Source: Tolypothrix sp. PCC 7910 (GTDB lineage Bacteria > Cyanobacteriota > Cyanobacteriia > Cyanobacteriales > Nostocaceae). Taken from it: a DNA stretch of 64,000 nt. The notes below the pieces were generated by a model that was not told the DNA's origin, did no database searches, and saw nothing but the letters and a program-made list of their open reading frames with translations. The stretch lies in NCBI RefSeq assembly GCF_011769525.1, contig NZ_CP050440.1:4713501-4777500 (forward strand), given 5' to 3'. The position numbers were made by a program, and so were the translations under genes. Within the stretch, counting starts at the first letter, position 1. Each line of letters begins with the position of its first letter. Positions 26,653 to 36,190 of this stretch are shown here, one piece after another.

Positions 26653-27549
26653 TTAGCCGGGGAAATTTTTCACTAAATCATCACCAGGAATTACAGCCGT
26701 CCAATAGACATATTTGGGATCTAATTTATAGCGACGGTCTTGCTTAATTAATTGCATGAAATCTTTATGTTCTTCGCGAGACTGACCTACTAAGCAACCA
26801 GCGCTAGCTGTACCTACTAAGGTCTTATCATAACCCCAATGTTGATTGATAAAGAAATCAGCCCCTATATCTATGGGATCACCAGTACGGAATCCATCTT
26901 TGTTGCGATCGCGGTGTACTTTAATTGTCCCACATTGCTCTAGGGCTTCGTGTGTCTCTACTCCTGTAGTGCCATAATGATAGCCAACTCGCCAAGCATT
27001 ATATTGTCCAAAGGCAATGCGTGCAACACCTTTAGGGTTGGGAGGATTTTTTGTATAATAATCGCCTGGTTCTGTTGTTGCTAACCAGTTCCCTACAATT
27101 TGTGGTGTTCCTGAAGCTATTTCAATGACAATACGTCTGTCGTTCCATTGATTAAAGGTATCACTGTTGAGTTGACCGTTAGCGTTTACTCCTTCGATAT
27201 AAACAATATTATATTGTTGCTTTCCTACGGCAATAAAGTATTTTTGCTTTTGCATATACTTAATAATGCGGCTAGCAAAATCATTGCCTAATTTTAAAGG
27301 AATAGCCTCTTTTTTCTCAATTAAAGCTTCAGCGGTTTGTTTGCCTAATCCTGTTTCGGAAATCTTCAACAGAGATTGAAAATCTGTAAGTGCTTTAGTG
27401 GAAAATCTGCCAAATTTGCCGTCTGCAGGTGGGTCAAGTAACCCTAAGCGAATTAAGTTAATTTGGATGTCTTTGCTTAGGTCAGAGTCTTGTGCAATAC
27501 TCTCGAGTGGAATTGTTTTGTCGGCAGACAGAATTTCAGGTAGTTGCAT
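26653..27549 (-). CDS. Peptidoglycan-binding-domain protein, possible murein enzyme
   Basis: 298 residues, no signal peptide. Residues about 22-80 look like a PG_binding_1 helical repeat (IQINLIRLGLLDPPADGKFGRFSTKALTDFQ in pieces). The remaining 210 residues hold IVIEIASGTPQIVGNWLATTEPG, RDRNKDGFRTGDPIDIG and TASAGCLVGQSREEH. The SAGC motif recalls the SxGC catalytic cysteine of L,D-transpeptidases, with a His upstream (VHRDRN), but the rest does not clearly match YkuD. It may be a hydrolase or an endolysin-like protein. Function is not established. Confidence 0.65.
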   Translation of the reverse strand: MQLPEILSADKTIPLESIAQDSDLSKDIQINLIRLGLLDPPADGKFGRFSTKALTDFQSLLKISETGLGKQTAEALIEKKEAIPLKLGNDFASRIIKYMQKQKYFIAVGKQQYNIVYIEGVNANGQLNSDTFNQWNDRRIVIEIASGTPQIVGNWLATTEPGDYYTKNPPNPKGVARIAFGQYNAWRVGYHYGTTGVETHEALEQCGTIKVHRDRNKDGFRTGDPIDIGADFFINQHWGYDKTLVGTASAGCLVGQSREEHKDFMQLIKQDRRYKLDPKYVYWTAVIPGDDLVKNFPG

Positions 27550-27877
27550 ATCTATAATTACAATGACAGTAGTGTTTATGTAGATAATTGAAAATTAACC
27601 GTTAATGTGTAATCCGTAATTTTAGATTTATAGAAAAACCACTATTTTAATAATTTTGTGTTTTTGAATTTAGTGAAGCTTTCAAAGCTAACCAATTCAA
27701 TTACAAATTACTTTAATTAAAATCTTTGTAATTGTCTTTGTTTATCTCCACGTCCACTAATGTACTTTTCGCAAAGCCTGAAGAATTTTTTCTGTGCTAC
27801 TTCTTGGAAGAACGGGGAAAAGATAAAGGGAAAAAGGGGGAAAGGATTGAATTACCGTTTGCAGCCTGCACGCCAAT
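27550..27877. other. Intergenic region
   Basis: 328 bases upstream of the peptidoglycan-binding protein. AT-rich, with a purine-rich GGGGAAAAGATAAAGGG tract near 27815-27845. Nothing else supportable. Confidence 0.5.
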
Positions 27878-28843
27878 TTAACTTTCTCTGTAATAGCTGT
27901 AGATATTGCCAAAACTGCGATCGCTATTGATTTCAATCACCAAATCAACCCATTGCGGAGAGTTCACCAAGGGTTTGATGAATAATTCCGGGTGCAGCGA
28001 TCGCCAAAAATAATGTACAAATTCTTCTATCTGTTGTTCGCTCATTCCTGATTTACCAGATGCAATCATCTGTTGTTCTGCTTGTTTGCGCCATACTAAG
28101 GATGAGCGATAATCAGTAGGGTATAAAACTATTAAACTATCCAATCGCTGCCAAAGTGGGAGATAATTCTCTAACTGACGATTCATATCCCTAGCAAATG
28201 TCCGATCTGCATCGGTAAAAATGGGCGCTGGTGCATGATCAAAGACTTGGGGATTAACTGGCCTTACTCCCACAAACCACCCTTCAAAGAGCAAAATATC
28301 CACATTTGCGGCGACTTCTGGAGTAGTGCGATCGCCTGCACCACCGTAAGCAGATTTATCAAACCGGGGGATCACAACTGGACTTTGTGACTGGTGAATC
28401 TGGTCGAGTAAATTTAAGCCTATATCAATATCGTGAGTTCCTGGCGGGCCGCGCCAAATTAAACGGGGGTCTTGTTGTGATAAAACTAAGCGATCGCTAT
28501 AGGTTTTGTATAAGTCATCCAAAGATAAAGTGACAGTGTGATATCCCAACTCCTGAAGAATCAAAGTCAGCGCTTGGGACATAGTAGTTTTACCAGTTCC
28601 TTGTACACCCAAAATTCCTTGAATTAAGGGATGTCCCAACTTTTGACGCTGGGATGCAATTTTGATTGCTAAAGGTAACCATAACTCCCACAGGGTATGT
28701 AACATCGCCTGGGGTTCCACTTGCAGCGTTGTTTGGCAAAACTGGTTAAAAGCTGGTTCGATAGATTTGAGTAACTGCGATCGCCTTTGAATCACCTCAT
28801 CCACATTTTCTGCCGTAATTCCAAAAGATTTGTCATTTGTCAT
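27878..28843 (-). CDS. glyK: D-glycerate 3-kinase (plant/cyanobacterial type)
   Basis: 321 residues. P-loop GVQGTGKTTMSQAL near residue 86, LSLDDLYKTYSDR, DPRLIWRGPPGTHDIDIG, RFDKSAYGGAGDR and LLFEGWFVGVRPV are the hallmarks of the GLYK family that finishes photorespiration by converting D-glycerate to 3-phosphoglycerate. The start codon lies inside an AATGACA heptamer repeat, so the first few residues (MTNDKS) are repeat-encoded and the original start may have been replaced. ycf20 lies upstream on the same strand. Confidence 0.9.
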   Translation of the reverse strand: MTNDKSFGITAENVDEVIQRRSQLLKSIEPAFNQFCQTTLQVEPQAMLHTLWELWLPLAIKIASQRQKLGHPLIQGILGVQGTGKTTMSQALTLILQELGYHTVTLSLDDLYKTYSDRLVLSQQDPRLIWRGPPGTHDIDIGLNLLDQIHQSQSPVVIPRFDKSAYGGAGDRTTPEVAANVDILLFEGWFVGVRPVNPQVFDHAPAPIFTDADRTFARDMNRQLENYLPLWQRLDSLIVLYPTDYRSSLVWRKQAEQQMIASGKSGMSEQQIEEFVHYFWRSLHPELFIKPLVNSPQWVDLVIEINSDRSFGNIYSYYRES

Positions 28844-28916
28844 TTGTCATTTGGTAATTGGTAATTTTCCTTTTCCCCTTTCCCCTTTCCCCAGTCCCCA
28901 ATCCCCAACCCCCCAA
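28838..28916. repeat. Heptamer repeat tract over the glyK start
   Basis: ATTTGTC units (28838-28858) include the glyK start codon, followed by CCCCTTTCCCC and CCCCAATC units to the ycf20 stop codon. Confidence 0.75.
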
Positions 28917-29249
28917 TCACGACCCCAGCTTGAATGCTTCCAGAAACAGGCTGTAGGTAAAACCTACTTTGAGAAAGTTTAGTGCTTCCACCCATAGCGA
29001 TCGCCTCGAGAAAAAGTTACTACTGTAGAAGATTCTGCTACTCACTTCTGTCAGTACAACTAAAACCGCTGCTACCCAAATATCCAATTCTGCCTTTTGT
29101 CCCGCACTGGTAGAAATTGCCGATCCGAGAAAGAAACCAAACAGAAAACAAATTATTAGTAGCGATAATCGCCGCCAAGGGTTAACAAACCATAGCCCTA
29201 TTTGCCTGGCAGTAGCATCAACTAAATTATTTATACGAGTATTTTGCAT
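28917..29249 (-). CDS. ycf20: Ycf20-like protein (DUF565)
   Basis: 110 residues. The ATG at 29249 (MQNTRINNLVDATA) is preferred to the TTG at 29267. The family pattern is clear: WFVNPWRRLSLLIICFLFG, GSAISTSAGQKAELD, and a C-terminal SLWVEALNFLKVGFTYSLF. Two to three membrane helices. Ycf20 homologues occur in cyanobacteria and plastids; plant relatives affect non-photochemical quenching, but the molecular role is unclear. It lies upstream of glyK on the same strand, separated by repeat. Confidence 0.88.
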   Translation of the reverse strand: MQNTRINNLVDATARQIGLWFVNPWRRLSLLIICFLFGFFLGSAISTSAGQKAELDIWVAAVLVVLTEVSSRIFYSSNFFSRRSLWVEALNFLKVGFTYSLFLEAFKLGS

Positions 29250-29863
29250 AGTTAGGACACAAGCCAAAAGTCAAGAAATCATGAAATATTCCTCTTTTAG
29301 AGGATATCGGTTTTAGCATAAGCTTGTTGGAGCAGTAATTTAAATATCTAGTGGACTTTCAGTGTTGATGAAATTTTATACAGGGTGCCATCTGCAGGTA
29401 AGTAAAGCTTTAAAAAAAATTGTTGGATATAGGGTTCCACCCTTTAACAATCAGAGTTATCTTAAAATATGTAGTGTGAAATATTAAGAAAAATGAAGTA
29501 CATTCCACAGATCAATCTGGGGGTTTGTCACCATCATCTTTGTTACTGTCACTACTTGTAAAACCAAAATTACTGTTTGCGCTTCTCCGAAGAAATCTGC
29601 TAGTGATGTATTATATTTTTTGTGCAATTTCACATTCTCAACAAAAGATAGCCTTGATTAATCAGGCTTACACCTGATTTTTCGTTAAAAAATCAAGGTG
29701 ATTATTTTTGTCAGTATGTTTCTTGAAAATGCTACTTATGATACATTGCATAACTTGCTTTCAAGAGGCTCTATAGTAGGCAATTACAGTAATTGTCCTT
29801 GCGGAGAATAGGCTAGGATTTGGACAAGCCTAAACAAATACTTATTTCTAAATAACTATCAAT
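29250..29863. other. Long intergenic region with terminator-like hairpin
   Basis: 614 bases between divergent ycf20 and the lipoprotein. AATCAGG (29660-29666) and CCTGATT (29673-29679) form a hairpin followed by TTTT, terminator-like for a plus-strand transcript, although no gene precedes it in this gap. An unannotated small RNA upstream of it is possible. Confidence 0.5.
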
Positions 29864-30493
29864 ATGAAAACGTCAGTGTATCGTAACGCTGCTGTTCTAG
29901 CTTGTTCTTTGGGACTGTTAGGGTTACTGGTGGGGTGCTTTGGCATGAGTGTTTCTTTTGAAACTACAGATCCAAACTCAACTTCATCACAACCAAATGA
30001 AACGCCTCAACTACCCAGCAATTCTTCTCCATCCTATGCTCATGAAACCGTTAGCTCAACTAATGTTTCTACTTCAGTAACTCTACCTGCTGAAGCAGTA
30101 GAAAATAGTACAGCTAAAGATACTTCTGTTTTGGCATATAGTCAACAATCTTCTGGAAGTAATAAGGGAGGAGAAGGCAAGTTGCGGATGAGTAATCAAA
30201 CCAATCAGCCTGTGCGCCTGGCTTTACTAGCACGAAAATCAGCAGCTAAAGGTGCGTCCAAAACTCAGCAAGATATTCCCGCCCATTGGGATTTTGAACC
30301 CCAAGAAGGCAGTGAAAAAGGTCTACTCCTATCTCTGCCTAACGGTAACTTAAAACTAGAAAAGGGAGATATTCTCGTAGCCTTTGCCCAAGATGGTTCA
30401 AGGCGCTACTGGGGGCCTTATGTAGTTGGGGAAACATCTTCACCAGTATGGAATTCTCAAAGCCAGGAATGGCGGCTAGTACTTAGTAAGTAG
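29864..30493 (+). CDS. Putative lipoprotein of unknown function
   Basis: 209 residues. The N-terminus has a basic stretch, a hydrophobic core and the lipobox LLVGC with the modified cysteine at residue 25, so it is likely an anchored lipoprotein. Residues about 30-100 are Ser/Thr/Pro-rich and probably disordered. The C-terminal 100 residues (RMSNQTNQPVRLALLARK, HWDFEPQEGSEKGLLLSL, SRRYWGPYVVGE) look like one beta-rich domain. I do not recognise the family. The stop is followed directly by heptamer repeats. Confidence 0.75.
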   Translation: MKTSVYRNAAVLACSLGLLGLLVGCFGMSVSFETTDPNSTSSQPNETPQLPSNSSPSYAHETVSSTNVSTSVTLPAEAVENSTAKDTSVLAYSQQSSGSNKGGEGKLRMSNQTNQPVRLALLARKSAAKGASKTQQDIPAHWDFEPQEGSEKGLLLSLPNGNLKLEKGDILVAFAQDGSRRYWGPYVVGETSSPVWNSQSQEWRLVLSK

Positions 30494-30643
30494 GGATTGG
30501 GGACTGGGGACTGGGGACTAGTGACTGGTGACTGGTGAAAGGGGGAAAGGAAAATTACCAATTACCAATTACCCATTACCAATTACCCCATGCCCAATGC
30601 CCCATGCCCAATGCCCCATGCCCCATGCCCCATACCCAATTCC
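30494..30643. repeat. Heptamer repeat tracts (GGGGACT; CCAATTA; CCCCATG)
   Basis: Three arrays in succession: GGGGACTGGGGACT (30497-30520), ATTACCAATTACC (30553-30590) and GCCCCATGCCCAAT (30588-30641). No gene. Confidence 0.85.
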
Positions 30644-30723
30644 CAAGAACAAAATCTACCAAGTCAACGACTATTAACAAAGTGCTGTTTGACTGTAGAC
30701 TTTTGAGCATTGACTGATAACAA

Positions 30724-32595
30724 ATGAACATGAAATTGAGCCTTCCCCACACTGTTGGCCAGTGGTGCAAAAATATACTTACGCGTCCAGCGCTGGCTGT
30801 GACTGTATCGGTTCTGTGGTTAATTGTGATTGGTTGGATAGCTTATGGTTGGAATTTAGGCAACATTGGCTTAGTTGATGAAACAGAACCACTGTTTGCC
30901 GAGGCTTCCCGTCAAATGTTCGTTACAGGAGATTGGATCACTCCCTTCTTTAATGCCCAGACACGCTTTGATAAACCAGCGTTAATTTATTGGTGTCAAG
31001 CGATCGCTTATGGCATTTTGGGTGTGAATGAATGGGCGGCGCGAATCCCATCAGCACTGGCGGCTATGGGGACAGTTGCTTTAGCTTTTTACACAGTACA
31101 TTGGTCACTAGCTAGAAAAGACGAGTTAGAACAAGTTTCCCGCCCTGTTCGCCGTTACTTAACCGCTGGTTTGGCTGCAACTGTAATGGCACTAACTCCA
31201 GAAATGATCGCCTGGGGACGTATCGGTGTCTCAGATATGCTGCTGACTGGGTGTATTGCATCAGCTTTGCTGTGCTTCTTTTTGGGTTACGCACAGAATT
31301 CACAATTCCCCAGTAATAAATGGTACTGGGCTTGTTATGTGCTAGTTGCTGGGGCGATTTTAACTAAAGGCCCAGTAGGAATTGTATTACCAGCAATAAT
31401 TATCGGTGCGTTTGTTATTTACCAAGGCAACTTAGTAGAAGTATGGCGGCAAATGCGTCCCCTAGTGGGGTTGCTAATTATTTTAGGGTTATCAGTTCCC
31501 TGGTATGCGCTAGTGATTTGGCGTAATGGGTGGAATTATATTAATTCTTTCTTTGGTTATCACAATATAGAACGCTTTACAGAAGTAGTTAATGGACATT
31601 CAGCACCCTGGTATTTTTACTTTTTAGTTGTGCTATTAGGCTTTGCTCCATACTCAGTCTACTTACCCGCCGCAATGATTCGACTGCAGTTTTGGCAGCG
31701 ATCGCACTGGCGTTCTCAAGCACGTTCTCAGCAATTAGGTTTATTCGCTTGCATTTGGTTTCTAGGGGTTTTTGGCTTTTTCACCATAGCCGTTACCAAA
31801 CTTCCTAGCTATGTATTACCCTTAATGCCAGCTGCAGCTATTCTGGTTGCACTATTATGGAGTGACTTGATCCCAGAACCCGAAGCCGACAATCATAAAT
31901 CTGTCATCGCTTCCAAATCTTTTGTATGGAGTAGCTGGGTAAATGTCATCTTTTTATCTGCGATCGCCGCAGCATTATTTCACGTCGCCCAGTTAGTAGG
32001 TAACGATCCCGCAGCGCCTGAGTTGTATCAGTCAATGCAACAGATGGGTTTACCAGCGATGGGCGGTATGATTTGGCTATTGGTGGCCATAATCATTGCA
32101 GCGTTTACCCTCACTCGCCGTTGGCAATGGATTATCACTGCTAACTTGTTAGGGTTTGTACTATTTTTTATAGTTGTTTTAATGCCTGCTTTGTTTGTCA
32201 TGGATCAGCAGCGTCAGCAACCTTTACGAGAATTATCTGCGATCGCCGCCCAGGTAGAACAACCAAAAGAAGAATTAATTATGCTGGGTTTCAAAAAGCC
32301 CAGTGTGGTGTTTTACAGCCATAAAACAGTCAATTACATTTCATCTGCACCAGAAGTTGTAGACTATATTCACAAACAAAATGCTCAACCAGCCAAGCTT
32401 AATTCTTTGCTACTGTTAGCTGAAAAAGACAGATTTTTAGCAATGGACTTGCAACCTGAAGAATACAAGCATATTGCTAGTAAAGGTGCTTATTATTTGG
32501 TGAGAGTTCCTGTCAAGAAAATAAAAAAACAAAAACTTGATATCTCTTATTCTGTGCCTACTAACACCATTCAAAATTCAAAGCTTAGTCAATAA
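30724..32595 (+). CDS. ArnT-like membrane glycosyltransferase
   Basis: 623 residues with about eleven transmembrane helices in the first 460 residues and a soluble periplasmic tail. The first external loop holds the family motif DETEPLFAEASRQM with the catalytic acidic pair, then ITPFFNAQTRFDKPALIYW. This is the polyprenyl-phosphate-sugar-dependent GT-C class (PMT/ArnT), which adds sugars to lipid A, proteins or other lipids at the outer face of the inner membrane. Donor and acceptor are unknown. A lipoprotein gene precedes it across the repeats. Confidence 0.9.
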   Translation: MNMKLSLPHTVGQWCKNILTRPALAVTVSVLWLIVIGWIAYGWNLGNIGLVDETEPLFAEASRQMFVTGDWITPFFNAQTRFDKPALIYWCQAIAYGILGVNEWAARIPSALAAMGTVALAFYTVHWSLARKDELEQVSRPVRRYLTAGLAATVMALTPEMIAWGRIGVSDMLLTGCIASALLCFFLGYAQNSQFPSNKWYWACYVLVAGAILTKGPVGIVLPAIIIGAFVIYQGNLVEVWRQMRPLVGLLIILGLSVPWYALVIWRNGWNYINSFFGYHNIERFTEVVNGHSAPWYFYFLVVLLGFAPYSVYLPAAMIRLQFWQRSHWRSQARSQQLGLFACIWFLGVFGFFTIAVTKLPSYVLPLMPAAAILVALLWSDLIPEPEADNHKSVIASKSFVWSSWVNVIFLSAIAAALFHVAQLVGNDPAAPELYQSMQQMGLPAMGGMIWLLVAIIIAAFTLTRRWQWIITANLLGFVLFFIVVLMPALFVMDQQRQQPLRELSAIAAQVEQPKEELIMLGFKKPSVVFYSHKTVNYISSAPEVVDYIHKQNAQPAKLNSLLLLAEKDRFLAMDLQPEEYKHIASKGAYYLVRVPVKKIKKQKLDISYSVPTNTIQNSKLSQ

Positions 32596-32945
32596 ATCTT
32601 TCACAATCCGTCTTGGAAAGTCGGTTAAGGGCCAATACAGTTCAGTTAAGAAAATAAATTGACAACAAAACAAGAATTTTGGAGGGGGTTTGGGGCACGC
32701 AACCGTCACCCAATCGGGGGTTTGGGGGAGAATCCCCCAATTGTTCTAGCTGCTTCCACAAGTGACGAATCGGGCAAAAGTGGAAGAGGAAAAGGTTTTT
32801 TCTTGCACCTTTAACCCTTACCCTTTCTCCTGCGGAGACGCTACGCGTAGCTTGCTTCCCCGCAGGGGTACACCTTTTACCCAAACCAGATTTCGAGTTG
32901 AAAATCCTTAACCGAAGAGTATTGTGTGGTATTCTACCTGCTAAT
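32596..32945. other. Intergenic region with palindromes
   Basis: 350 bases between convergent genes. It contains TTGGGGGA/TCCCCCAA (32722-32740, 8-bp arms) and a compound repeat at 32829-32866 with outer arms CCTGCGG/CCGCAGG and the internal palindrome GCTACGCGTAGC. Both look like dispersed cyanobacterial repeats. A frame reading through them is not accepted as a gene. Confidence 0.65.
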
Positions 32946-35543
32946 TTACGATCCAGTACTCTGAGATTTAGCCTCCAAATTTTCTAAGCGGCTTCTCAAT
33001 TCCTGATTTTGCTGCTTGAGTTGATCGAGTTCCTCACGCAAAGTCCGCAGCGCATTGTCTGTACCAATATTGCTTTGCACCCGTGTAATTTCTTCATCCG
33101 CATAGCGACGCACACGTCCATCTGGAGTTTGATCGGCTAGCGATCGCAAAATTCCAATGGCTTTGGGTGTTTCCATTTGTCCTAATGCGGTGACGACTGC
33201 GACTTGGGTTAAGAAGAAGCTTTCTTTGGCTAGTTCTCCTAATCTTTCTAAAATCCGTTCTAAATTGACTGGAGTTTGACCAACAGAAATTTTACCTAAA
33301 GCGCGGATTGTCGCCAAGCGTAAGGCTTGGGGTACGCCAGGTTTGGTGTATTCCAGCAACAAGTTTAAAGCTGCTTCAGAGGTTTTGAGTTCTGCTAAAC
33401 CTGCGATCGCACCACTGCGAACTACTTCATTCCAGCCTTGTCTTTCTTCTAAAACCGACTTGAGAAGTTTCAGTACCTTTTCTTCTCTGGGTTTTTCGTC
33501 TAGGTTAACAGAGGCGATCGCGCCGATTGCACGACAAGCTGCTGATTCTACATAGTAACTGCGATCGCCATCTTGAACTAAGCCTTTGATAGCTTTATAG
33601 CTTTCGGTAGTTTTGATTTTTGCTAGCGCATCGACAACAGCACGACGCACATAAGGACTTTTATCTTCCAAACCAACGACTAAACCATCAAAGGCTTGAT
33701 CCAATTTGATTTCAGCTAGTTGTTTAGCAACTTCAACACGCACACCCCAAAATGGATCGTTTTTTAAAGCTGTAGATAATGTTTTAGTTGCTTCTAAGCT
33801 ACCTTTTTTCGCCAAAGCTTCAGCTGCATAAATGCGAGAGAGGGGATCAGGGTCAAATTCTAACTGTGCTTTTAATTCGGGAATGGGATATTCCAAAGTT
33901 ACAGTTTTGAGATAATTATTCCCCACATCAAAGCTGATAAATTGTGGTTTTGTTTCTAATGGAAAGTAGAAACTTTGTTCGCGTTCATTTACCCTCACAG
34001 TAAAAGTTTTTAATTGTGGTGATTCTCCTGATTCGCTATAACCAAACCCGATAGGAATTCTTAGGTCAAATAACTCTTTACTGTTATTATCTTGTGCTTG
34101 GGTTTGAGTGACAGTAACTTTTGCTAAATTAGCATCTCCATCCCAAGAGTAAGCTACTTTAAAATCAGGATGGCCACCACGATAAACATACTGGTCGAAA
34201 AGGAAGGTGAGATTTCGCCCCGTCGCTTTTTCAATTGCCCGTAATAAATCTATTGTTTCTACAGTTTTGTGGGCATTATCCTGAACAAATGTGTGAATTG
34301 CTGGCCAAAACAATTCTTCGCCTAATTCCGCCCGAATCATGTGATAGACACAAGACCCTTTTTCGTAAATGTGGCGGTCATAAAGTTCAATTGCTTCGCG
34401 GTAAACGTGAGTTACCATCGGACGGCGGTAGCGTCCGCTATCTTCGCTAAAGTAACTCCGCGCTTCTAATAATCGATAGTATGCTGCTTCTTGGCTACTA
34501 TATTCATGTTCTGTCCACATGACTTCAGAATAAGAAGCCATCCCTTCTTTAATCCAAGCATGAGACCAATGTTTAATTACTAGTAAATCACCAAACCATT
34601 GGTGTGCTAGTTCGTGAACAACTAAACTTTCGGTATTGCGATTATCTACAGCAGCACGTTCATCTAATAAGCAGCGATCGGTTAATAGCGTGGCAGAAGT
34701 ATTTTCCATCCCGCCAAAAATGAAGTCATCAACGCAAACTTGGGCATATTTCGGAAAAGGATAGACATAACCATACTTTTCACTTAAAAATTCAATCATG
34801 CGGGGGGTTTTGCCCATGCTGCGTTTCGCATCTTCTTCCCTACCTTTTTCTACATAGTAGGTGACAGGTAACCCACGCCATTCATCACTAATTTCGGCAA
34901 AGTCACCAATAGCCAGTGTCATTAAATAGGTAGGATGAATTTGCTGCTGTGACCAATGGTAGATTTTATCCTTACCATCTTCCTTAGCCTCAATCAGTTC
35001 GCCATTAGAAATGGCTACCAGAGGTTTAGGGACACGCACCCGAATTTCCGATGTAGAAAGTTGTCCGGGATAGTCAAAACAGGGAAACCAAAAGCGAGAA
35101 TCTTCGTCTTCCCCTTGTGTCCAAACTTGGGTAGGCTTTTTGGGGTAATGTTTATCTGGCTGAATAAAGTAAATCCCGCGTTGGGGTTTTTCCACCGCAT
35201 AGGCGATCGCAATTATTATCCGTTTCCCTATCTGAGTGGGGCTAGAAAGTTTAATGACTAGCTTTTCACCATCGTAGTCAAACTCTTGCTCTATTTCGTC
35301 TACCTGTACGTATTTAATATTCAGGTTGACGGCATCTAAAGTCAAACTTTCAATGCCACTCCGGATGGGTAAAAGACGAATACTACAATTACCAGAGTAA
35401 CTTTGGTGAGAAATATCCAAACTTAGATCTAAAAAAATATGCTCTACTTGTCCAGGGCGATCGGGATTGTAATGAGGTTTAGCCCCTGGTAACTCAAAAG
35501 ATCTGTGACCGTTATTTTCTGTATCAAAATAAAAATTCGACAT
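32946..35543 (-). CDS. M1 family aminopeptidase with HEAT repeats
   Basis: 865 residues. The N-terminal beta domain is followed by the catalytic domain with the exopeptidase motif FGGMENTSAT near residue 277 and the zinc site HELAHQWFGD...E (HExxH and a Glu 18 residues later). The zinc-proximal Tyr region YEKGSCVYHMIR also fits M1. From about residue 575 the usual helical domain is formed by HEAT-like repeats (DPFWGVRVEVAKQLAEI, DKSPYVRRAVVDALAKI), and the last 35 residues form a coiled coil. It trims N-terminal residues from peptides. HEAT repeats may serve partner binding. Confidence 0.94.
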   Translation of the reverse strand: MSNFYFDTENNGHRSFELPGAKPHYNPDRPGQVEHIFLDLSLDISHQSYSGNCSIRLLPIRSGIESLTLDAVNLNIKYVQVDEIEQEFDYDGEKLVIKLSSPTQIGKRIIIAIAYAVEKPQRGIYFIQPDKHYPKKPTQVWTQGEDEDSRFWFPCFDYPGQLSTSEIRVRVPKPLVAISNGELIEAKEDGKDKIYHWSQQQIHPTYLMTLAIGDFAEISDEWRGLPVTYYVEKGREEDAKRSMGKTPRMIEFLSEKYGYVYPFPKYAQVCVDDFIFGGMENTSATLLTDRCLLDERAAVDNRNTESLVVHELAHQWFGDLLVIKHWSHAWIKEGMASYSEVMWTEHEYSSQEAAYYRLLEARSYFSEDSGRYRRPMVTHVYREAIELYDRHIYEKGSCVYHMIRAELGEELFWPAIHTFVQDNAHKTVETIDLLRAIEKATGRNLTFLFDQYVYRGGHPDFKVAYSWDGDANLAKVTVTQTQAQDNNSKELFDLRIPIGFGYSESGESPQLKTFTVRVNEREQSFYFPLETKPQFISFDVGNNYLKTVTLEYPIPELKAQLEFDPDPLSRIYAAEALAKKGSLEATKTLSTALKNDPFWGVRVEVAKQLAEIKLDQAFDGLVVGLEDKSPYVRRAVVDALAKIKTTESYKAIKGLVQDGDRSYYVESAACRAIGAIASVNLDEKPREEKVLKLLKSVLEERQGWNEVVRSGAIAGLAELKTSEAALNLLLEYTKPGVPQALRLATIRALGKISVGQTPVNLERILERLGELAKESFFLTQVAVVTALGQMETPKAIGILRSLADQTPDGRVRRYADEEITRVQSNIGTDNALRTLREELDQLKQQNQELRSRLENLEAKSQSTGS

Positions 35544-36190
35544 TGATGCTTGTTGACCTTATATCCTGATAAGTCTGGCTGGATGTAGTGAAAAAATAGT
35601 GATATCGGGTGTCTTCCCAAATCAACTCAGCAGTCTGGAAGAACGCTTTTCTGGGTTTTGAGGATGAGAATCAAGATAATTACTAATTCTTAATTCGTAA
35701 TTAAGAAACAAGCGACAAGTCACAATACTCTCTAGTCCGCCCAGTTTCAAGTGCAGTATTAATATCTACCTGAAACTTTATTACGAATTATCAATTAAGA
35801 ATTACAAATTTTTCATCTTCACCTTGTTTCTCCCTTATATGCTTTCCCTGATGTCAGTTGATCTCTTGTACTCTCTTGGTATCCAGTCAAGAGTCTCTTC
35901 TTGACAGACACCGCTTAAGTACTAATACTCCCAAGTATTCCTATAACTTAGGATAGCTTGCTGCTGTTGACCAAGCTATTTTTTTAAGTTAAACAACATA
36001 CTATTTACGGATTTGCTTGTCATTATGTTGTAGTAATTCTTGGAATAATTTTAAACCCTTAGTGTATAGTAATACTAATTTTGTCAGTAAATACCGATAA
36101 ATTAGTACAACTTATTAATAATTCCGAAAACTCTACAATGACGTTTTTACTAGCCTCCATAACAATTGGGGTAAACGAGGATCTTAAACA
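35544..36190. other. Long intergenic region
   Basis: 647 bases between divergent genes. TTCTTAATT and AATTAAGAA form a perfect hairpin at 35687-35707, and a related motif occurs at about 35795. A TATAGT near 36068 could be a -10 element for the gene at 36191. No small gene is supportable. Confidence 0.5.

Noticed and set aside
32642-32884. Minus-strand frame of 80 codons
   Set aside because: It translates two palindromic repeats (32722-32740 and 32829-32866) and has no RBS.
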